Translations under genes and position numbers: made by a program
Shown here: piece after piece, positions 7,541 through 16,367 of the stretch
How positions within the stretch are numbered: position 1 is the first letter of the stretch
Layout of the letters: every line of letters starts with the position of its first letter
Notes under the pieces: model-generated
What the model was told of the DNA's origin: nothing
Database searches by the model: none
What the model saw: only the letters and a program-made list of their open reading frames with translations
NCBI RefSeq assembly: GCF_042646205.1
Contig: NZ_JBHRTF010000003.1
Coordinates: 372,001 to 436,000, forward strand
DNA length: 64,000 bases
Source: Cellvibrio fontiphilus_A
GTDB lineage: Bacteria > Pseudomonadota > Gammaproteobacteria > Pseudomonadales > Cellvibrionaceae
Direction of reading: 5' to 3'

Positions 7541-8473
7541 ATGTCTACCGAACATGAAATTCAATCGGCGTTAGGTGATAACGCTGCGCGCCAGCTTGCC
7601 AATGCCACCAAAACAACACCGCAATTATCGATCATCACCCCGCGTTGGCTGGTGCATTTTTTACAGTGGGTTCCCGTAGAAGCCGGTATTTTCCGTTTGA
7701 ACCGTGTAAAAAATCCAACACGGGTGACTGTGACTTGTTCACAGCGTGATGAAGCGGAAATCAAACCAACCTTTGTGGATTATGAAGATAAACCGCGTGA
7801 ATATTTTTTAAATGCCGTCACCAGTGTTGTGGATGTGCATACACGCGTATCCGATTTGTACAACAGCCCGCATGACCAAATTAAAGAACAATTACGCTTA
7901 ACCATCGAAACTATTAAAGAGCGTCAGGAAAGCGAGTTGATCAACAACCCTGAGTACGGTTTGTTGGCAAATGTTGATGACACACAAAAAATATCAACAC
8001 TCACCGGCGCACCTACACCCGATGATATGGATGAACTGTTAGTGAAAGTCTGGAAAGAGCCGGGTTTTTTCCTTGCGCATCCATTAGCTATTGCGGCATT
8101 TGGTCGTGAATGTACCCGCCGTGGTGTACCGCCACCCACAGTGAGTTTATTTGGATCGCAATTTATTACCTGGCGCGGTGTGCCGTTAATTCCATCCGAT
8201 AAATTACCAATCGATGAAGACGGCAAAACAAAAATTTTATTGATTCGTGTGGGTGAAAAACGTCAGGGTGTTATTGGTTTGTACCAACCCGGTTTAGCGG
8301 GGCAGCAAAGCCCGGGCTTATCGGTGCGTTTTATGGGGATTGGCCGCAATGCCATCGCATCTTATTTAATTTCGCTTTATTGCTCACTCGCTATTCTCAC
8401 CGAAGATGCTGTTGCGGTATTGGAAGATGTTGAAGTGGGTAAGTACCACGACTATCCCGATACCTATAAATAA
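7541..8473 (+). CDS. Family 2A encapsulin shell protein (SrpI-like)
   Basis: 310 residues, close to the SrpI shell protein of Synechococcus (about 313). Recognised from overall sequence: the N-terminal arm ending T-P-Q-L-S-I-I-T-P-R-W-L, the V-P-V-E-A-G-I-F-R-L-N-R strand, E-R-Q-E-S-E-L-I-N-N-P-E-Y-G-L-L helix, and the F-L-A-H-P-x-A-I-A-A-F-G-R-E segment, all typical of HK97-fold family 2A encapsulins. Family 2A shells assemble into about 25 nm compartments that enclose cysteine desulfurase. A good ribosome site (GAGGAG) lies upstream. The neighbouring desulfurase with a disordered N-terminal extension is the expected cargo. Confidence 0.93.
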   Translation: MSTEHEIQSALGDNAARQLANATKTTPQLSIITPRWLVHFLQWVPVEAGIFRLNRVKNPTRVTVTCSQRDEAEIKPTFVDYEDKPREYFLNAVTSVVDVHTRVSDLYNSPHDQIKEQLRLTIETIKERQESELINNPEYGLLANVDDTQKISTLTGAPTPDDMDELLVKVWKEPGFFLAHPLAIAAFGRECTRRGVPPPTVSLFGSQFITWRGVPLIPSDKLPIDEDGKTKILLIRVGEKRQGVIGLYQPGLAGQQSPGLSVRFMGIGRNAIASYLISLYCSLAILTEDAVAVLEDVEVGKYHDYPDTYK

Positions 8474-8494
8474 TTGTTGATGAAATAATTTTTG

Positions 8495-10213
8495 ATGAGT
8501 GTTGATATGTCTGAGCATTCGGGTTTGCCTGATCTTCAATCCCTTGCCGCTATGGCCAATGAATTTTTTCAGTCGCTACCTACTGCTGCATTGCCTATCG
8601 TGTCCGGGTTGCAGCAGAGTGTTCCGCATAGCCCGCAGCGCCCACAGTTTGGGCGCACGGGCGAAGCTCCATCGTTTACCTCGCCTACGACTGAGCAACA
8701 TGCGGCGGAGAACCCTGCAGCGGGTTTTTATTTTGCAGATAACGCCAGCCATTATCCTCTTGCACATTTGCATATCGATCAGTTGATCACACAGGTTTCA
8801 CCGCATGAATTTGGTCTACCGGATGATAATGATTTGCTGGATTTACTGGCGGAAAATCGCTTTGTCACCAAAGCTCCAGCTACAACACCTGCTGCTACTC
8901 CTGTAGTCGATTCACGCTTTTATTTTCTGGATGCGGGTGCGCAGCCGGTCTTTGGTAATTCGCCAAAACAAGGGCAATTCGCCGCAGAAAACACCGGTTT
9001 TGATGTGAATGCAATTCGCCGCGATTTTCCGATTTTATCCGAGCGTGTCAACGGAAAGCCTCTGGTGTGGTTTGATAACGCAGCCACAACACAAAAGCCA
9101 AAAAGTGTTATTGAGCGCATCAGTTATTTTTATGAGCACGAAAACTCTAATATTCACCGCGCGGCACATGAATTAGCCGCTCGCGCGACGGATGCCTATG
9201 AGGGTGCGCGCAATAAAGTAGCAAAGTTTATCAGTGCAGGCTCGCCCGATAATATTGTGTTTGTGCGCGGCACAACCGAAGCAATCAATTTATTAGCCAA
9301 CACCTTCGGCAAACAGCGAGTAGGTGAGGGCGATGAAATTATTGTGTCGCAACTGGAACATCACGCCAACATAGTGCCTTGGTATTTATTGGCGCAGCGC
9401 GTGGATGCAAAAATCCGTGTGATTCCGGTGGATGATACTGGCCAAATTTTATTGGATGAATATCGCAAGCTCATCAATAGCCGCACTAAAATTATTTCTG
9501 TTACCCAAGTGTCTAATGCTTTGGGGACAGTAACGCCGATTAAAGAAATCATCGATATTGGCCACAGCTTTGGTGTTCCGGTTATCGTTGATGGTGCCCA
9601 ATCCATTTCTCACATGCGTATTAATGTACAGGCGTTGGACGCCGATTTTTTTGTGTTCTCCGGGCATAAAATTTTTGGCCCCACCGGCATTGGTGTGGTT
9701 TACGGCAAAGCTGAACATTTGGCCAATATGGAACCCTGGCAGGGTGGCGGCAATATGATTGCCGATGTGAGTTTTGATAAGGTTATTTTTCAAGATCCGC
9801 CGAATCGTTTTGAAGCGGGTACTGGCAATATTGCCGATGCGGTAGGTTTGGGGGCGGCGCTGGATTATGTGGATAGCGTTGGTATAGAGCGTATTGCGCG
9901 CTACGAACACGATTTACTGGTTTATGCCACCCAACGTTTACAGCCTATTGCGGGCGTGCGTGTTATCGGCACTGCCGCCAATAAAGCGAGCGTTTTGTCT
10001 TTTACTCTTGCCGGTTATAACACAGAAGAGGTGGGCGCAGAGTTGAACCGGGAAGGTATAGCCGTGCGCTCAGGCCACCATTGTGCCCAGCCTATTTTGC
10101 GCCGCTTTGGTGTTGAAACTACTGTCCGCCCCAGTTTTGCGTTTTACAACACCTTCGACGAAATTGATTTATTTATCTCGGTAGTGGAGCGCTTGGCGCG
10201 GCAAAGCCGATAG
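8495..10213 (+). CDS. SufS-like cysteine desulfurase, predicted encapsulin cargo
   Basis: About 572 residues from the ATG at 8495; TTG 8492 and ATG 8507 are alternatives and no strong ribosome site decides. The last about 400 residues are a group II cysteine desulfurase (pyridoxal phosphate): D-N-A-A-T-T-Q-K-P, Q-L-E-H-H-A-N-I-V-P-W (His about 289), S-G-H-K-I-F-G-P-T-G (Schiff-base Lys about 392) and R-S-G-H-H-C-A-Q-P (catalytic Cys about 530). The first about 168 residues are Pro/Ala-rich and predicted disordered, with short conserved-looking islands (P-D-L-Q-S-L-A-A-M-A; two F-Y-F motifs). Such extensions target cysteine desulfurase into family 2A encapsulins. It converts cysteine to alanine plus enzyme-bound persulfide or stored sulfur. 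Confidence 0.93.
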   Translation: MSVDMSEHSGLPDLQSLAAMANEFFQSLPTAALPIVSGLQQSVPHSPQRPQFGRTGEAPSFTSPTTEQHAAENPAAGFYFADNASHYPLAHLHIDQLITQVSPHEFGLPDDNDLLDLLAENRFVTKAPATTPAATPVVDSRFYFLDAGAQPVFGNSPKQGQFAAENTGFDVNAIRRDFPILSERVNGKPLVWFDNAATTQKPKSVIERISYFYEHENSNIHRAAHELAARATDAYEGARNKVAKFISAGSPDNIVFVRGTTEAINLLANTFGKQRVGEGDEIIVSQLEHHANIVPWYLLAQRVDAKIRVIPVDDTGQILLDEYRKLINSRTKIISVTQVSNALGTVTPIKEIIDIGHSFGVPVIVDGAQSISHMRINVQALDADFFVFSGHKIFGPTGIGVVYGKAEHLANMEPWQGGGNMIADVSFDKVIFQDPPNRFEAGTGNIADAVGLGAALDYVDSVGIERIARYEHDLLVYATQRLQPIAGVRVIGTAANKASVLSFTLAGYNTEEVGAELNREGIAVRSGHHCAQPILRRFGVETTVRPSFAFYNTFDEIDLFISVVERLARQSR

Positions 10214-10516
10214 CTATTGTTTTACTGCTGGCCCGCATTCGTCAGGTGTGTAGCTGATGACATTGGGATCTGCACAGGCAGTGCATGCATTACTGTAGGT
10301 TTTTAACTCACTGGAAGGGCATGGCGCAGTGACACAGCGCACGCCTGTGTCGCGCGTGGCACATACAGGACGATAATCCATAGTGCAGACTTGCGGGCGT
10401 TGCTCAGGGCATGTGTTACTGGTTTTTGTGTTCGACAATTCGGCGTCGTTTTTATTGGTTTGGCTACTGCAAGCGGAAAGTAAACCCAGGGCCAAAATAC
10501 CAAGTATTAATTTCAT
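10214..10516 (-). CDS. Lipoprotein with Kazal-like cysteine pattern
   Basis: 100 residues from the ATG at 10516, with GGGAG upstream. A lipoprotein signal peptide ends at a lipobox L-L-S-A-C, giving an acylated Cys. The rest has about eight cysteines in the order expected for a Kazal-type domain (C-T-M-D-Y-R-P-V-C-A, then Y-S-N-A-C-x-A-C and a last Cys), normally a serine protease inhibitor fold. Bacterial versions are often annotated only as Kazal-domain proteins. Its stop codon directly abuts the convergent stop codon of the cysteine desulfurase gene, without room for a terminator. Confidence 0.75.
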   Translation of the reverse strand: MKLILGILALGLLSACSSQTNKNDAELSNTKTSNTCPEQRPQVCTMDYRPVCATRDTGVRCVTAPCPSSELKTYSNACTACADPNVISYTPDECGPAVKQ

Positions 10517-10535
10517 CTTGCAGCTCCCGATCAGA

Positions 10536-10880
10536 TTATTTTGCACTCAGTGCAATGCCATCAAATTCAATTCCAGCCCAGCCTGTATTCATAAAATTAC
10601 GAATATTTTGATGATCGGTAGCGCTGGGGTTTTGCAATACATCCTTGCGGTAGTAATCACCAAAACAGGCAAGTGTTTGGCTCTCTGTTAAGCCCTGCAT
10701 ACGCGCAAAAGAAAAGATTTTGCACGAGCCTGAATTTTGCCCGGGTTCGCTGATGAGTGTGCCATTTTTAAAACGGGTAGGGGTGAATTGGTAAAGGGAA
10801 TCTATTACTGCAATGGTATCGCTGAATTGGATGGATTCAGGCTGGGTGTGGAGATTAAGCAAAAATTGTTCAAGATTCAT
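10536..10880 (-). CDS. HopJ family protein
   Basis: 114 residues, matching the HopJ type III effector family from the start M-N-L-E-Q-F-L to the core F-K-N-G-x-L-x-x-x-x-G-Q-N-x-G-S-C-K-I-F-S-F-A and the C-terminal F-M-x-x-G-W-x-G-I-x-F. The family name is historical: these short proteins are widespread in bacteria without a plant-type secretion system, and their cellular role is unknown. It lies 19 bases upstream of the lipoprotein gene on the same strand. Confidence 0.85.
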   Translation of the reverse strand: MNLEQFLLNLHTQPESIQFSDTIAVIDSLYQFTPTRFKNGTLISEPGQNSGSCKIFSFARMQGLTESQTLACFGDYYRKDVLQNPSATDHQNIRNFMNTGWAGIEFDGIALSAK

Positions 10881-11038
10881 AAAGCGCTCTTACTTAAGGG
10901 GTATTAATTAATTCGGACTGGTATTTTACGCCTTGCGCTGGCAAAAGAATAATTCTTTACCCGAGCTGGTTCCGGAAGATCAGTTGCGCTATGGTTGCTC
11001 TATCTCCCTCCGCCTTCCCGCGATGGTTTAAGAATACT

Positions 11039-12727
11039 ATGAGCAAGAAACGTCCTATTTACATTCCCTTTGCCGGCCCGGCTTTGTTAGAAGCTCCACT
11101 GCTCAATAAAGGCAGCGCATTTACTGAACGTGAGCGCCAGCAGTTTAATCTTGAGGGGCTGTTGCCCTATAACATTGAGACTATCGAAGAGCAGGAGGCG
11201 CGCGTTTATCAGCAGTTGTGTTCATTTGAATCACCTATCGATAAACATATTTTTTTGCGCAATATTCAGGACACTAATGAAACTGCCTATTTCCGCTTGG
11301 TAACTGACCATCTCAGCGAAATTATGCCGCTTATTTACACACCTACGGTGGGGCTGGCGTGTCAGCAGTTTTCTAAAATATATCGCCGCAAACGCGGGTT
11401 GTTTATTTCTTATCCAGATCGTGCGCGTATCGACGATATGTTGCAAAACGCCACCAAACAAAATGTGAAAGTCATTGTGGTAACGGATGGCGAACGTATT
11501 TTGGGTTTGGGTGACCAAGGGATCGGCGGTATGGGCATTCCTATCGGCAAGCTCGCGCTCTACACAGCCTGCGGCGGCATTAGTCCCGCCTATACATTGC
11601 CTGTCACTCTGGATGTTGGCACTAACAATGAGGCGCTGTTGGCTGACCCTATGTATATGGGGTGGCGCCACAAACGCATCACTGGCGATGATTACTACGC
11701 ATTCGTCGATGAATTTATTCAGGCGGTGAAAGTGCGCTGGCCCAATGTGCTGTTACAGTTTGAAGATTTTGCGCAGGATCATGCCACACCATTGCTCAAT
11801 CGTTATCGCGATCAGCTTTGTTGTTTTAACGACGACATTCAGGGAACAGCAGCGGTTGCCGTGGGTACGCTGATAGCTGCGTGTACCGCCAAGGGTGAAC
11901 AATTAAAAGACCAGCGAATTGTCTTTGCTGGCGCCGGTTCGGCCGGCTGCGGCATTGCAGACCAGATTGTGAAACAGATGATGGCCGAGGGCGCAAGTTA
12001 CCAAGAGGCCACAGGCCGTATCTTTTTAATGAGCCGGGACGGTTTGTTGCAAGCCAATTCTCCCGGTTTATTTGATTTCCAGCGCCCGTTTTGTACTCCG
12101 GATTCGGTAGTCGCCAACTGGCCTGCTCCTGCCAGCGGCCAAATAACTTTGCTTGATCTGGTTACCAACGTGGGGCCCAGCGTTTTGATTGGTGTATCGG
12201 GTCAGGCCGGGTTATTTACTAAAGCTGTAGTAGAGGCAATGCAGGCGCAGTGTGAGTACCCGCTAATCCTACCTCTTTCAAACCCTACCTCCCAGGCAGA
12301 AGCCCAACCAGTCGACTTGTTGCGTTGGACTTCAGGCAAGGCGATGGTGGCAACTGGTAGTCCTTTCCCCCCTGTGGATATGGGCGATAAGGTGATAGAC
12401 ATCGCCCAGTGCAACAACAGTTACATTTTCCCCGGTGTAGGTTTGGGGGTTATTGTTGCCAAGGCCACCAGAATCACCGACACCATGATGATGGCGGCAA
12501 GCCGGGCATTGGCGGGTGAGTCTCCACTGGCTGTTACCGGCTCGGGGGCACTCCTGCCGCTGTTGGATGATATTCGTCAGGTGAGCAAGGTGATTGCTAA
12601 AGCGGTGATTATTCAGGCGATTGAAGATGGTGTTGCTTTGCCTATTCCGATGGATCTTATTGATGAAAAAATAAACCATCAATTTTGGGAACCAGAATAT
12701 CGGGAATATCGTCGCACCTCCTTCTAA
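11039..12727 (+). CDS. maeA: NAD-dependent malic enzyme
   Basis: 562 residues from the ATG at 11039 (the in-frame codon at 10991 gives an unconserved leader); E. coli MaeA has 565. Catalyses oxidative decarboxylation of malate to pyruvate with NAD. Visible are L-I-Y-T-P-T-V-G with the catalytic Tyr, the E-D-F-A metal-ligand region followed by F-N-D-D-I-Q-G-T-A, and F-A-G-A-G-S-A-G-C-G-I-A, the Rossmann glycine motif. Monocistronic in this window, with no related gene beside it. Confidence 0.95.
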   Translation: MSKKRPIYIPFAGPALLEAPLLNKGSAFTERERQQFNLEGLLPYNIETIEEQEARVYQQLCSFESPIDKHIFLRNIQDTNETAYFRLVTDHLSEIMPLIYTPTVGLACQQFSKIYRRKRGLFISYPDRARIDDMLQNATKQNVKVIVVTDGERILGLGDQGIGGMGIPIGKLALYTACGGISPAYTLPVTLDVGTNNEALLADPMYMGWRHKRITGDDYYAFVDEFIQAVKVRWPNVLLQFEDFAQDHATPLLNRYRDQLCCFNDDIQGTAAVAVGTLIAACTAKGEQLKDQRIVFAGAGSAGCGIADQIVKQMMAEGASYQEATGRIFLMSRDGLLQANSPGLFDFQRPFCTPDSVVANWPAPASGQITLLDLVTNVGPSVLIGVSGQAGLFTKAVVEAMQAQCEYPLILPLSNPTSQAEAQPVDLLRWTSGKAMVATGSPFPPVDMGDKVIDIAQCNNSYIFPGVGLGVIVAKATRITDTMMMAASRALAGESPLAVTGSGALLPLLDDIRQVSKVIAKAVIIQAIEDGVALPIPMDLIDEKINHQFWEPEYREYRRTSF

Positions 12728-13122
12728 GCGTCCGATTGGCAGTGGCCCTGAACTTCGGCGGTCGTTTTTTCGTATGACTAGACTGATTTATGGTTTCAAA
12801 AGACCCTGGAAGATAAAAAATGTTGAATTATGCGCCATATCGACTATCGTTTCTGTAATGCCTGATGCAAAATAGACACAGGTGAAGGAGCGGGCCCTGA
12901 TGATGGAGTGGTAATTGAAGTGTGATGTGCTTCACTTGTCTATAATCAACCACAGGCGGGTGTGCAGAAATATTCGATACTGCACTTTGAGATGTAACCG
13001 ATGTTGGTCAGGGCAGTGTATTCCGAGCAGTCGCAAATAGTCCGCAGAGACAATATCGAGTGCTCCTTAACCCAATCTCTAGCTTTTAAATCGACCTGAG
13101 TTGTTCGATAAAGGACTAAAAC
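12728..13122. other. 395-base intergenic region with one promoter-like element
   Basis: No convincing gene is seen on either strand. A TATAAT hexamer lies at 12941-12946 and could be the -10 of the downstream YjbR-family gene, leaving a leader of about 170 bases; no good -35 is at 17 bases. A GAAG/CTTC inverted repeat (about 12917-12934) overlaps that upstream region. No clear terminator is seen after the malic enzyme gene. Confidence 0.4.
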
Positions 13123-13485
13123 ATGGATTTTCTTTCTGCACAAAAGTACCTTTTAAACAAGCATCAAGCCAAGGAATTGTTTCCCTCTGGCCCTGATATG
13201 GCTGTCTATAAGGTCTGTCACAAGATGTTTGCGACCTTGACGGCTGAAGGTGGTGTGCCGCGTATTAGTTTAAAGTGCGATCCTGATCTTGCTTTGCAAC
13301 TACGTGAGCAGTATCCGGCGGTTCGCCCCGGTTTTCAGATGAATAAAAAACACTGGAATACCATTATTCTTGACGGTTCTGTGCCCTCTGATCAGATTCA
13401 GCGTATGATCGACCACTCCTATCAATTGATAGTTGACAACCTGCCTACGCTCGAGCGCGAGCAGTTATTGGCTTCCAAAAAGTAA
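13123..13485 (+). CDS. MmcQ/YjbR family DNA-binding-fold protein
   Basis: 120 residues with the YjbR pattern: a conserved D-M-A-V-Y-K-V-C-H-K-M-F-A strand region, I-S-L-K-C-D-P-D-L-A-L-Q-L-R-E, and the signature P-G-F-Q-M-N-K-K-H-W-N-T-I followed by a C-terminal helix pair. YjbR proteins have a cyclophilin-like/CyaY-related fold and are suspected to bind DNA, but the biological role is not established. No obvious operon partner. Confidence 0.85.
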   Translation: MDFLSAQKYLLNKHQAKELFPSGPDMAVYKVCHKMFATLTAEGGVPRISLKCDPDLALQLREQYPAVRPGFQMNKKHWNTIILDGSVPSDQIQRMIDHSYQLIVDNLPTLEREQLLASKK

Positions 13486-13493
13486 ATAGGTTT

Positions 13494-13525
13494 CCAGCGC
13501 GGTTCATCCAGCGCTGGATCTATTT
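13494..13525 (+). terminator. Possible terminator after YjbR-family gene
   Basis: Inverted repeat CCAGCGC (13494-13500) with GCGCTGG (13511-13517) followed by a weak T-rich run. A shorter self-complementary 10-mer (13508-13517) competes with it. Confidence 0.4.
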
Positions 13526-13564
13526 TAACTGGCCCTATGTGATTGATGATCACGAGAAACCTAA

Positions 13565-14092
13565 GTGAAGATCGACGACACTTGTGCCTCAGATGACAGC
13601 TGTATCACCTCTTGCGATACAGGCCAGCGCTTAAAGCTACTGCGGGAGTTGGCAGGGCTCTCCCAGAGAGAGCTTGCCAAACGCGCCGGTTTAACCAACA
13701 GCAGCATCTCCACTATCGAACAGGGGCGTGTTAGCCCCAGCATTCAATCGCTCACGCGGATTTTGTCTGCTCTTCCTATAAGCTTGAGCGATTTCTTCTC
13801 CTTCGAACTGCCCTTAACTCCTGCCTCCAAACGAGCGAATTTGCCCGCTGGAATAGATGCACGCACACTGGTTTTGCCGGCCCAATCCGCCCATGCCTTT
13901 TTGGTAGCCAAAGGTGATATCTGTGGTGCTGTACTCAAAGGCGAGCTGCTGTTATTGATCAATGCCCAGGAGCATAGGCTGGTGCAGGGCGATACATTTT
14001 ATATTGCCCAGAATCAACTTTTTCGTTGTGCCAATACAGCCAGTCAGGAACTGCAGATATTTATTTGCTCCCAGGTAAGTCCCGCGTTTTAA
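13565..14092 (+). CDS. XRE-cupin transcription regulator
   Basis: 175 residues with a GTG start; no ATG is available before the HTH. Residues 22-75 form an HTH-3 domain (L-K-L-L-R-E-L-A-G-L-S-Q-R-E-L-A-K-R-A, then N-S-S-I-S-T-I-E-Q-G). The C-terminal half is a cupin-like beta barrel (G-A-V-L-K-G-E-L-L-L-L-I ... V-Q-G-D-T-F-Y-I) that in the PuuR/ClpAE-like group binds a small metabolite. It is upstream of fadBA on the same strand, about 115 bases away, so it may sense a fatty-acid or amino-acid-derived ligand; that link is inference. Confidence 0.85.
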   Translation: MKIDDTCASDDSCITSCDTGQRLKLLRELAGLSQRELAKRAGLTNSSISTIEQGRVSPSIQSLTRILSALPISLSDFFSFELPLTPASKRANLPAGIDARTLVLPAQSAHAFLVAKGDICGAVLKGELLLLINAQEHRLVQGDTFYIAQNQLFRCANTASQELQIFICSQVSPAF

Positions 14093-14207
14093 CACCACTC
14101 AGTCTGTGAATTTATTGCCGGGCTTTTGCACTCTGTCAGGGCAAGTTCTGCCTATGCTGCTAAACTCAATTTCAGATTTTCCTCCCTCAACTAAAGAGAG
14201 ATTGATT

Positions 14208-16355
14208 ATGTTTCAAGGAAAAGCCCTCAAGGTTTCCCTGTTGCCGGATGGCATTGCGGAGTTGACCTTTGATCTGCAAGGCGAGTCAGTGAATAAATTT
14301 AATTTGCTCGCGGTTTCCGAACTTCAACAAGTACTCGATCTGTTAGAGCAGGCCAGTGGCGTAAAAGGGTTGCTGGTGACCAGTGCGAAGGACGTTTTTA
14401 TTGTGGGTGCCGATATCACCGAGTTCGGCGCTGTGTTTGCGTCCGGGCCAGATCAGGTCACTAGCCATCTAGCCGCCAACAATCGCAATTTTTGCCGTCT
14501 GGAGGATTTGCCCTTCCCAAGTGTGGTCGCCGTTAATGGTTTTGCGCTGGGCGGTGGCTTGGAGTTCTGTTTGGCCTGCGACTACCGTATCGCCAGCAGC
14601 GCGGCCAAGGTGGGTTTACCCGAAACCAAGCTGGGCATTATTCCCGGCTGGGGCGGCACCGTGCGGTTACCGCGGGTAGCCGGCTTGGATACCGCCGTGG
14701 AATGGATTGCAGCCGGTAAAGAAAACGATGCTGAAACTGCCCTGACCGCCAGAGTTCTGGATGCGGTGGTGGAGCCTGCCAAACTGCGCGATGCCGCCTT
14801 GCATTGTTTGCAGCAGTGTATTGCTGGCACTTTTGATTACAAGGCGCGCCGCGCGCAGAAAAAGGCACCGCTGCAGTTAAATTTCATTGAATCCATGATG
14901 GCTTTTGAGACCTCAAAAGCCTTTGTGGGCGCGCAGGCGGGGCGCAATTATCCAGCGCCGGTCACTGCAATCAAATGCATGCAAAAAGCGGCAGATAAAG
15001 GTCGCGATGAAGCCCTGCAAATCGAAGCCGAAGGCTTTGCCAAAATGGCACTAACCCCCGTTGCGCAATCGCTGGTGGGCATTTTTATCAACGAACAGCT
15101 GCTCAGCAAAAAAGCCAAGAGCTGGGAGAAAAAGGCCGACAAAAAAATCGCGCGTGCGGCGGTATTGGGCGCAGGCATTATGGGCGGCGGTATTGCCTAC
15201 CAGTCAGCGCTGAAAGGCGTGCCCATCAAGATGAAAGACATAGCGCAAAAAGGCATAGATTTGGGCTTGGCGGAAGCCAACAAATTGCTCAGCAAACGTG
15301 TTGAGCGCAAGAAATTGTCGCCGGTAGAAATGGGTGATGTACTCAATCGCATCGAACCAGCGCTGAGTTACGACGGTTTCGAGCAAGTTGATATTGTGGT
15401 TGAAGCCGTGGTGGAAAACCCCAAGGTGAAAAAAGCGGTCCTGGCGGAAGCAGAAACCAAAGTAGGGGCAGACACAGTGATCGCCTCCAATACCTCCACC
15501 ATCTCTATTAGTTATCTGGCCGAAGCCTTGGCTCGCCCCGAAAACTTCTGCGGTATGCACTTCTTTAATCCAGTGCACATGATGCCTTTGGTCGAGGTAA
15601 TTCGCGGCGCCAAAACCTCTGACAATGCTGTTGCCCGCACAGTGGCTTATGCGAACGCCATGGGCAAAAAGCCCATTGTGGTGAAAGATTGCCCGGGCTT
15701 TCTGGTGAACCGTGTGCTCTTCCCTTACCTGGCCGGCTTTGCCATGTTGGTGCGCGATGGGGTGGATTTCCATCGCATAGATAAGTTAATGGAGACCTGG
15801 GGCTGGCCCATGGGCCCGGCTTATTTACTGGATGTGGTGGGCATCGATACCGCTGTGCACGCCGAAAAGGTGATGGCAGAGGGCTTCCCTGATCGCATGC
15901 AGCGCAGTTTTACCTCCTGTACCGATGCGCTTTTTGCCGCCGGTCGTTTAGGGCAGAAATCGGAAAAAGGCTTTTATAACTACGAGTTGGATAAAAAGGG
16001 CAAACCCGCCAAGGTTGCCGCTCCTGAGGTGGCCGATATTCTCAAGCCGGGTATTCAAGCAGCCATTGAAATTAGCGATGAGGACATTGTCGCGCGCATG
16101 ATGATTCCCATGGCGACCGAACTGACTCGCTGTTTGGATGAAGGCATAGTAGAAACAGCGGCTGAGGCGGATATGGCCTTGGTTTATGGCACTGGTTTCC
16201 CACCCTTCCGCGGTGGGGTATTCCGTTGGATCGACTCCATCGGTGCCCAAGCTTTTTGCGATATGGCGGCCAAATTCAGCGATCTCGGTGCGCTTTACGT
16301 CGCTCCCGAGAGCCTGAAAGCCAAAGCAGCCAACCATCAGAAATTTTACGGCTAA
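14208..16355 (+). CDS. fadB: Fatty oxidation complex alpha subunit
   Basis: 715 residues from the ATG at 14208 (AAAGAGAG upstream; the in-frame 14106 codon would add an unconserved leader). The N-terminal enoyl-CoA hydratase/isomerase part shows N-G-F-A-L-G-G-G-L-E and G-L-P-E-T-K-L-G-I-I-P-G-W-G-G with catalytic glutamates. The C-terminal 3-hydroxyacyl-CoA dehydrogenase part shows the NAD motif L-G-A-G-I-M-G-G-G-I and H-F-F-N-P-V-H-M-M-P-L. Forms an alpha2beta2 complex with FadA for beta-oxidation of long-chain fatty acids. fadA follows after 12 bases. Confidence 0.95.
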   Translation: MFQGKALKVSLLPDGIAELTFDLQGESVNKFNLLAVSELQQVLDLLEQASGVKGLLVTSAKDVFIVGADITEFGAVFASGPDQVTSHLAANNRNFCRLEDLPFPSVVAVNGFALGGGLEFCLACDYRIASSAAKVGLPETKLGIIPGWGGTVRLPRVAGLDTAVEWIAAGKENDAETALTARVLDAVVEPAKLRDAALHCLQQCIAGTFDYKARRAQKKAPLQLNFIESMMAFETSKAFVGAQAGRNYPAPVTAIKCMQKAADKGRDEALQIEAEGFAKMALTPVAQSLVGIFINEQLLSKKAKSWEKKADKKIARAAVLGAGIMGGGIAYQSALKGVPIKMKDIAQKGIDLGLAEANKLLSKRVERKKLSPVEMGDVLNRIEPALSYDGFEQVDIVVEAVVENPKVKKAVLAEAETKVGADTVIASNTSTISISYLAEALARPENFCGMHFFNPVHMMPLVEVIRGAKTSDNAVARTVAYANAMGKKPIVVKDCPGFLVNRVLFPYLAGFAMLVRDGVDFHRIDKLMETWGWPMGPAYLLDVVGIDTAVHAEKVMAEGFPDRMQRSFTSCTDALFAAGRLGQKSEKGFYNYELDKKGKPAKVAAPEVADILKPGIQAAIEISDEDIVARMMIPMATELTRCLDEGIVETAAEADMALVYGTGFPPFRGGVFRWIDSIGAQAFCDMAAKFSDLGALYVAPESLKAKAANHQKFYG

Positions 16356-16367
16356 GGAGTCAGAATA

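Noticed and set aside
10536..10880. Type III secretion effector
   Set aside because: HopJ is only a family name; no secretion system or chaperone is nearby and the family is widespread in non-pathogens.
12946..13143. Minus-strand open frame of about 65 residues before the YjbR gene
   Set aside because: No ribosome site, no recognisable motif, overlaps the start of a well-supported gene.
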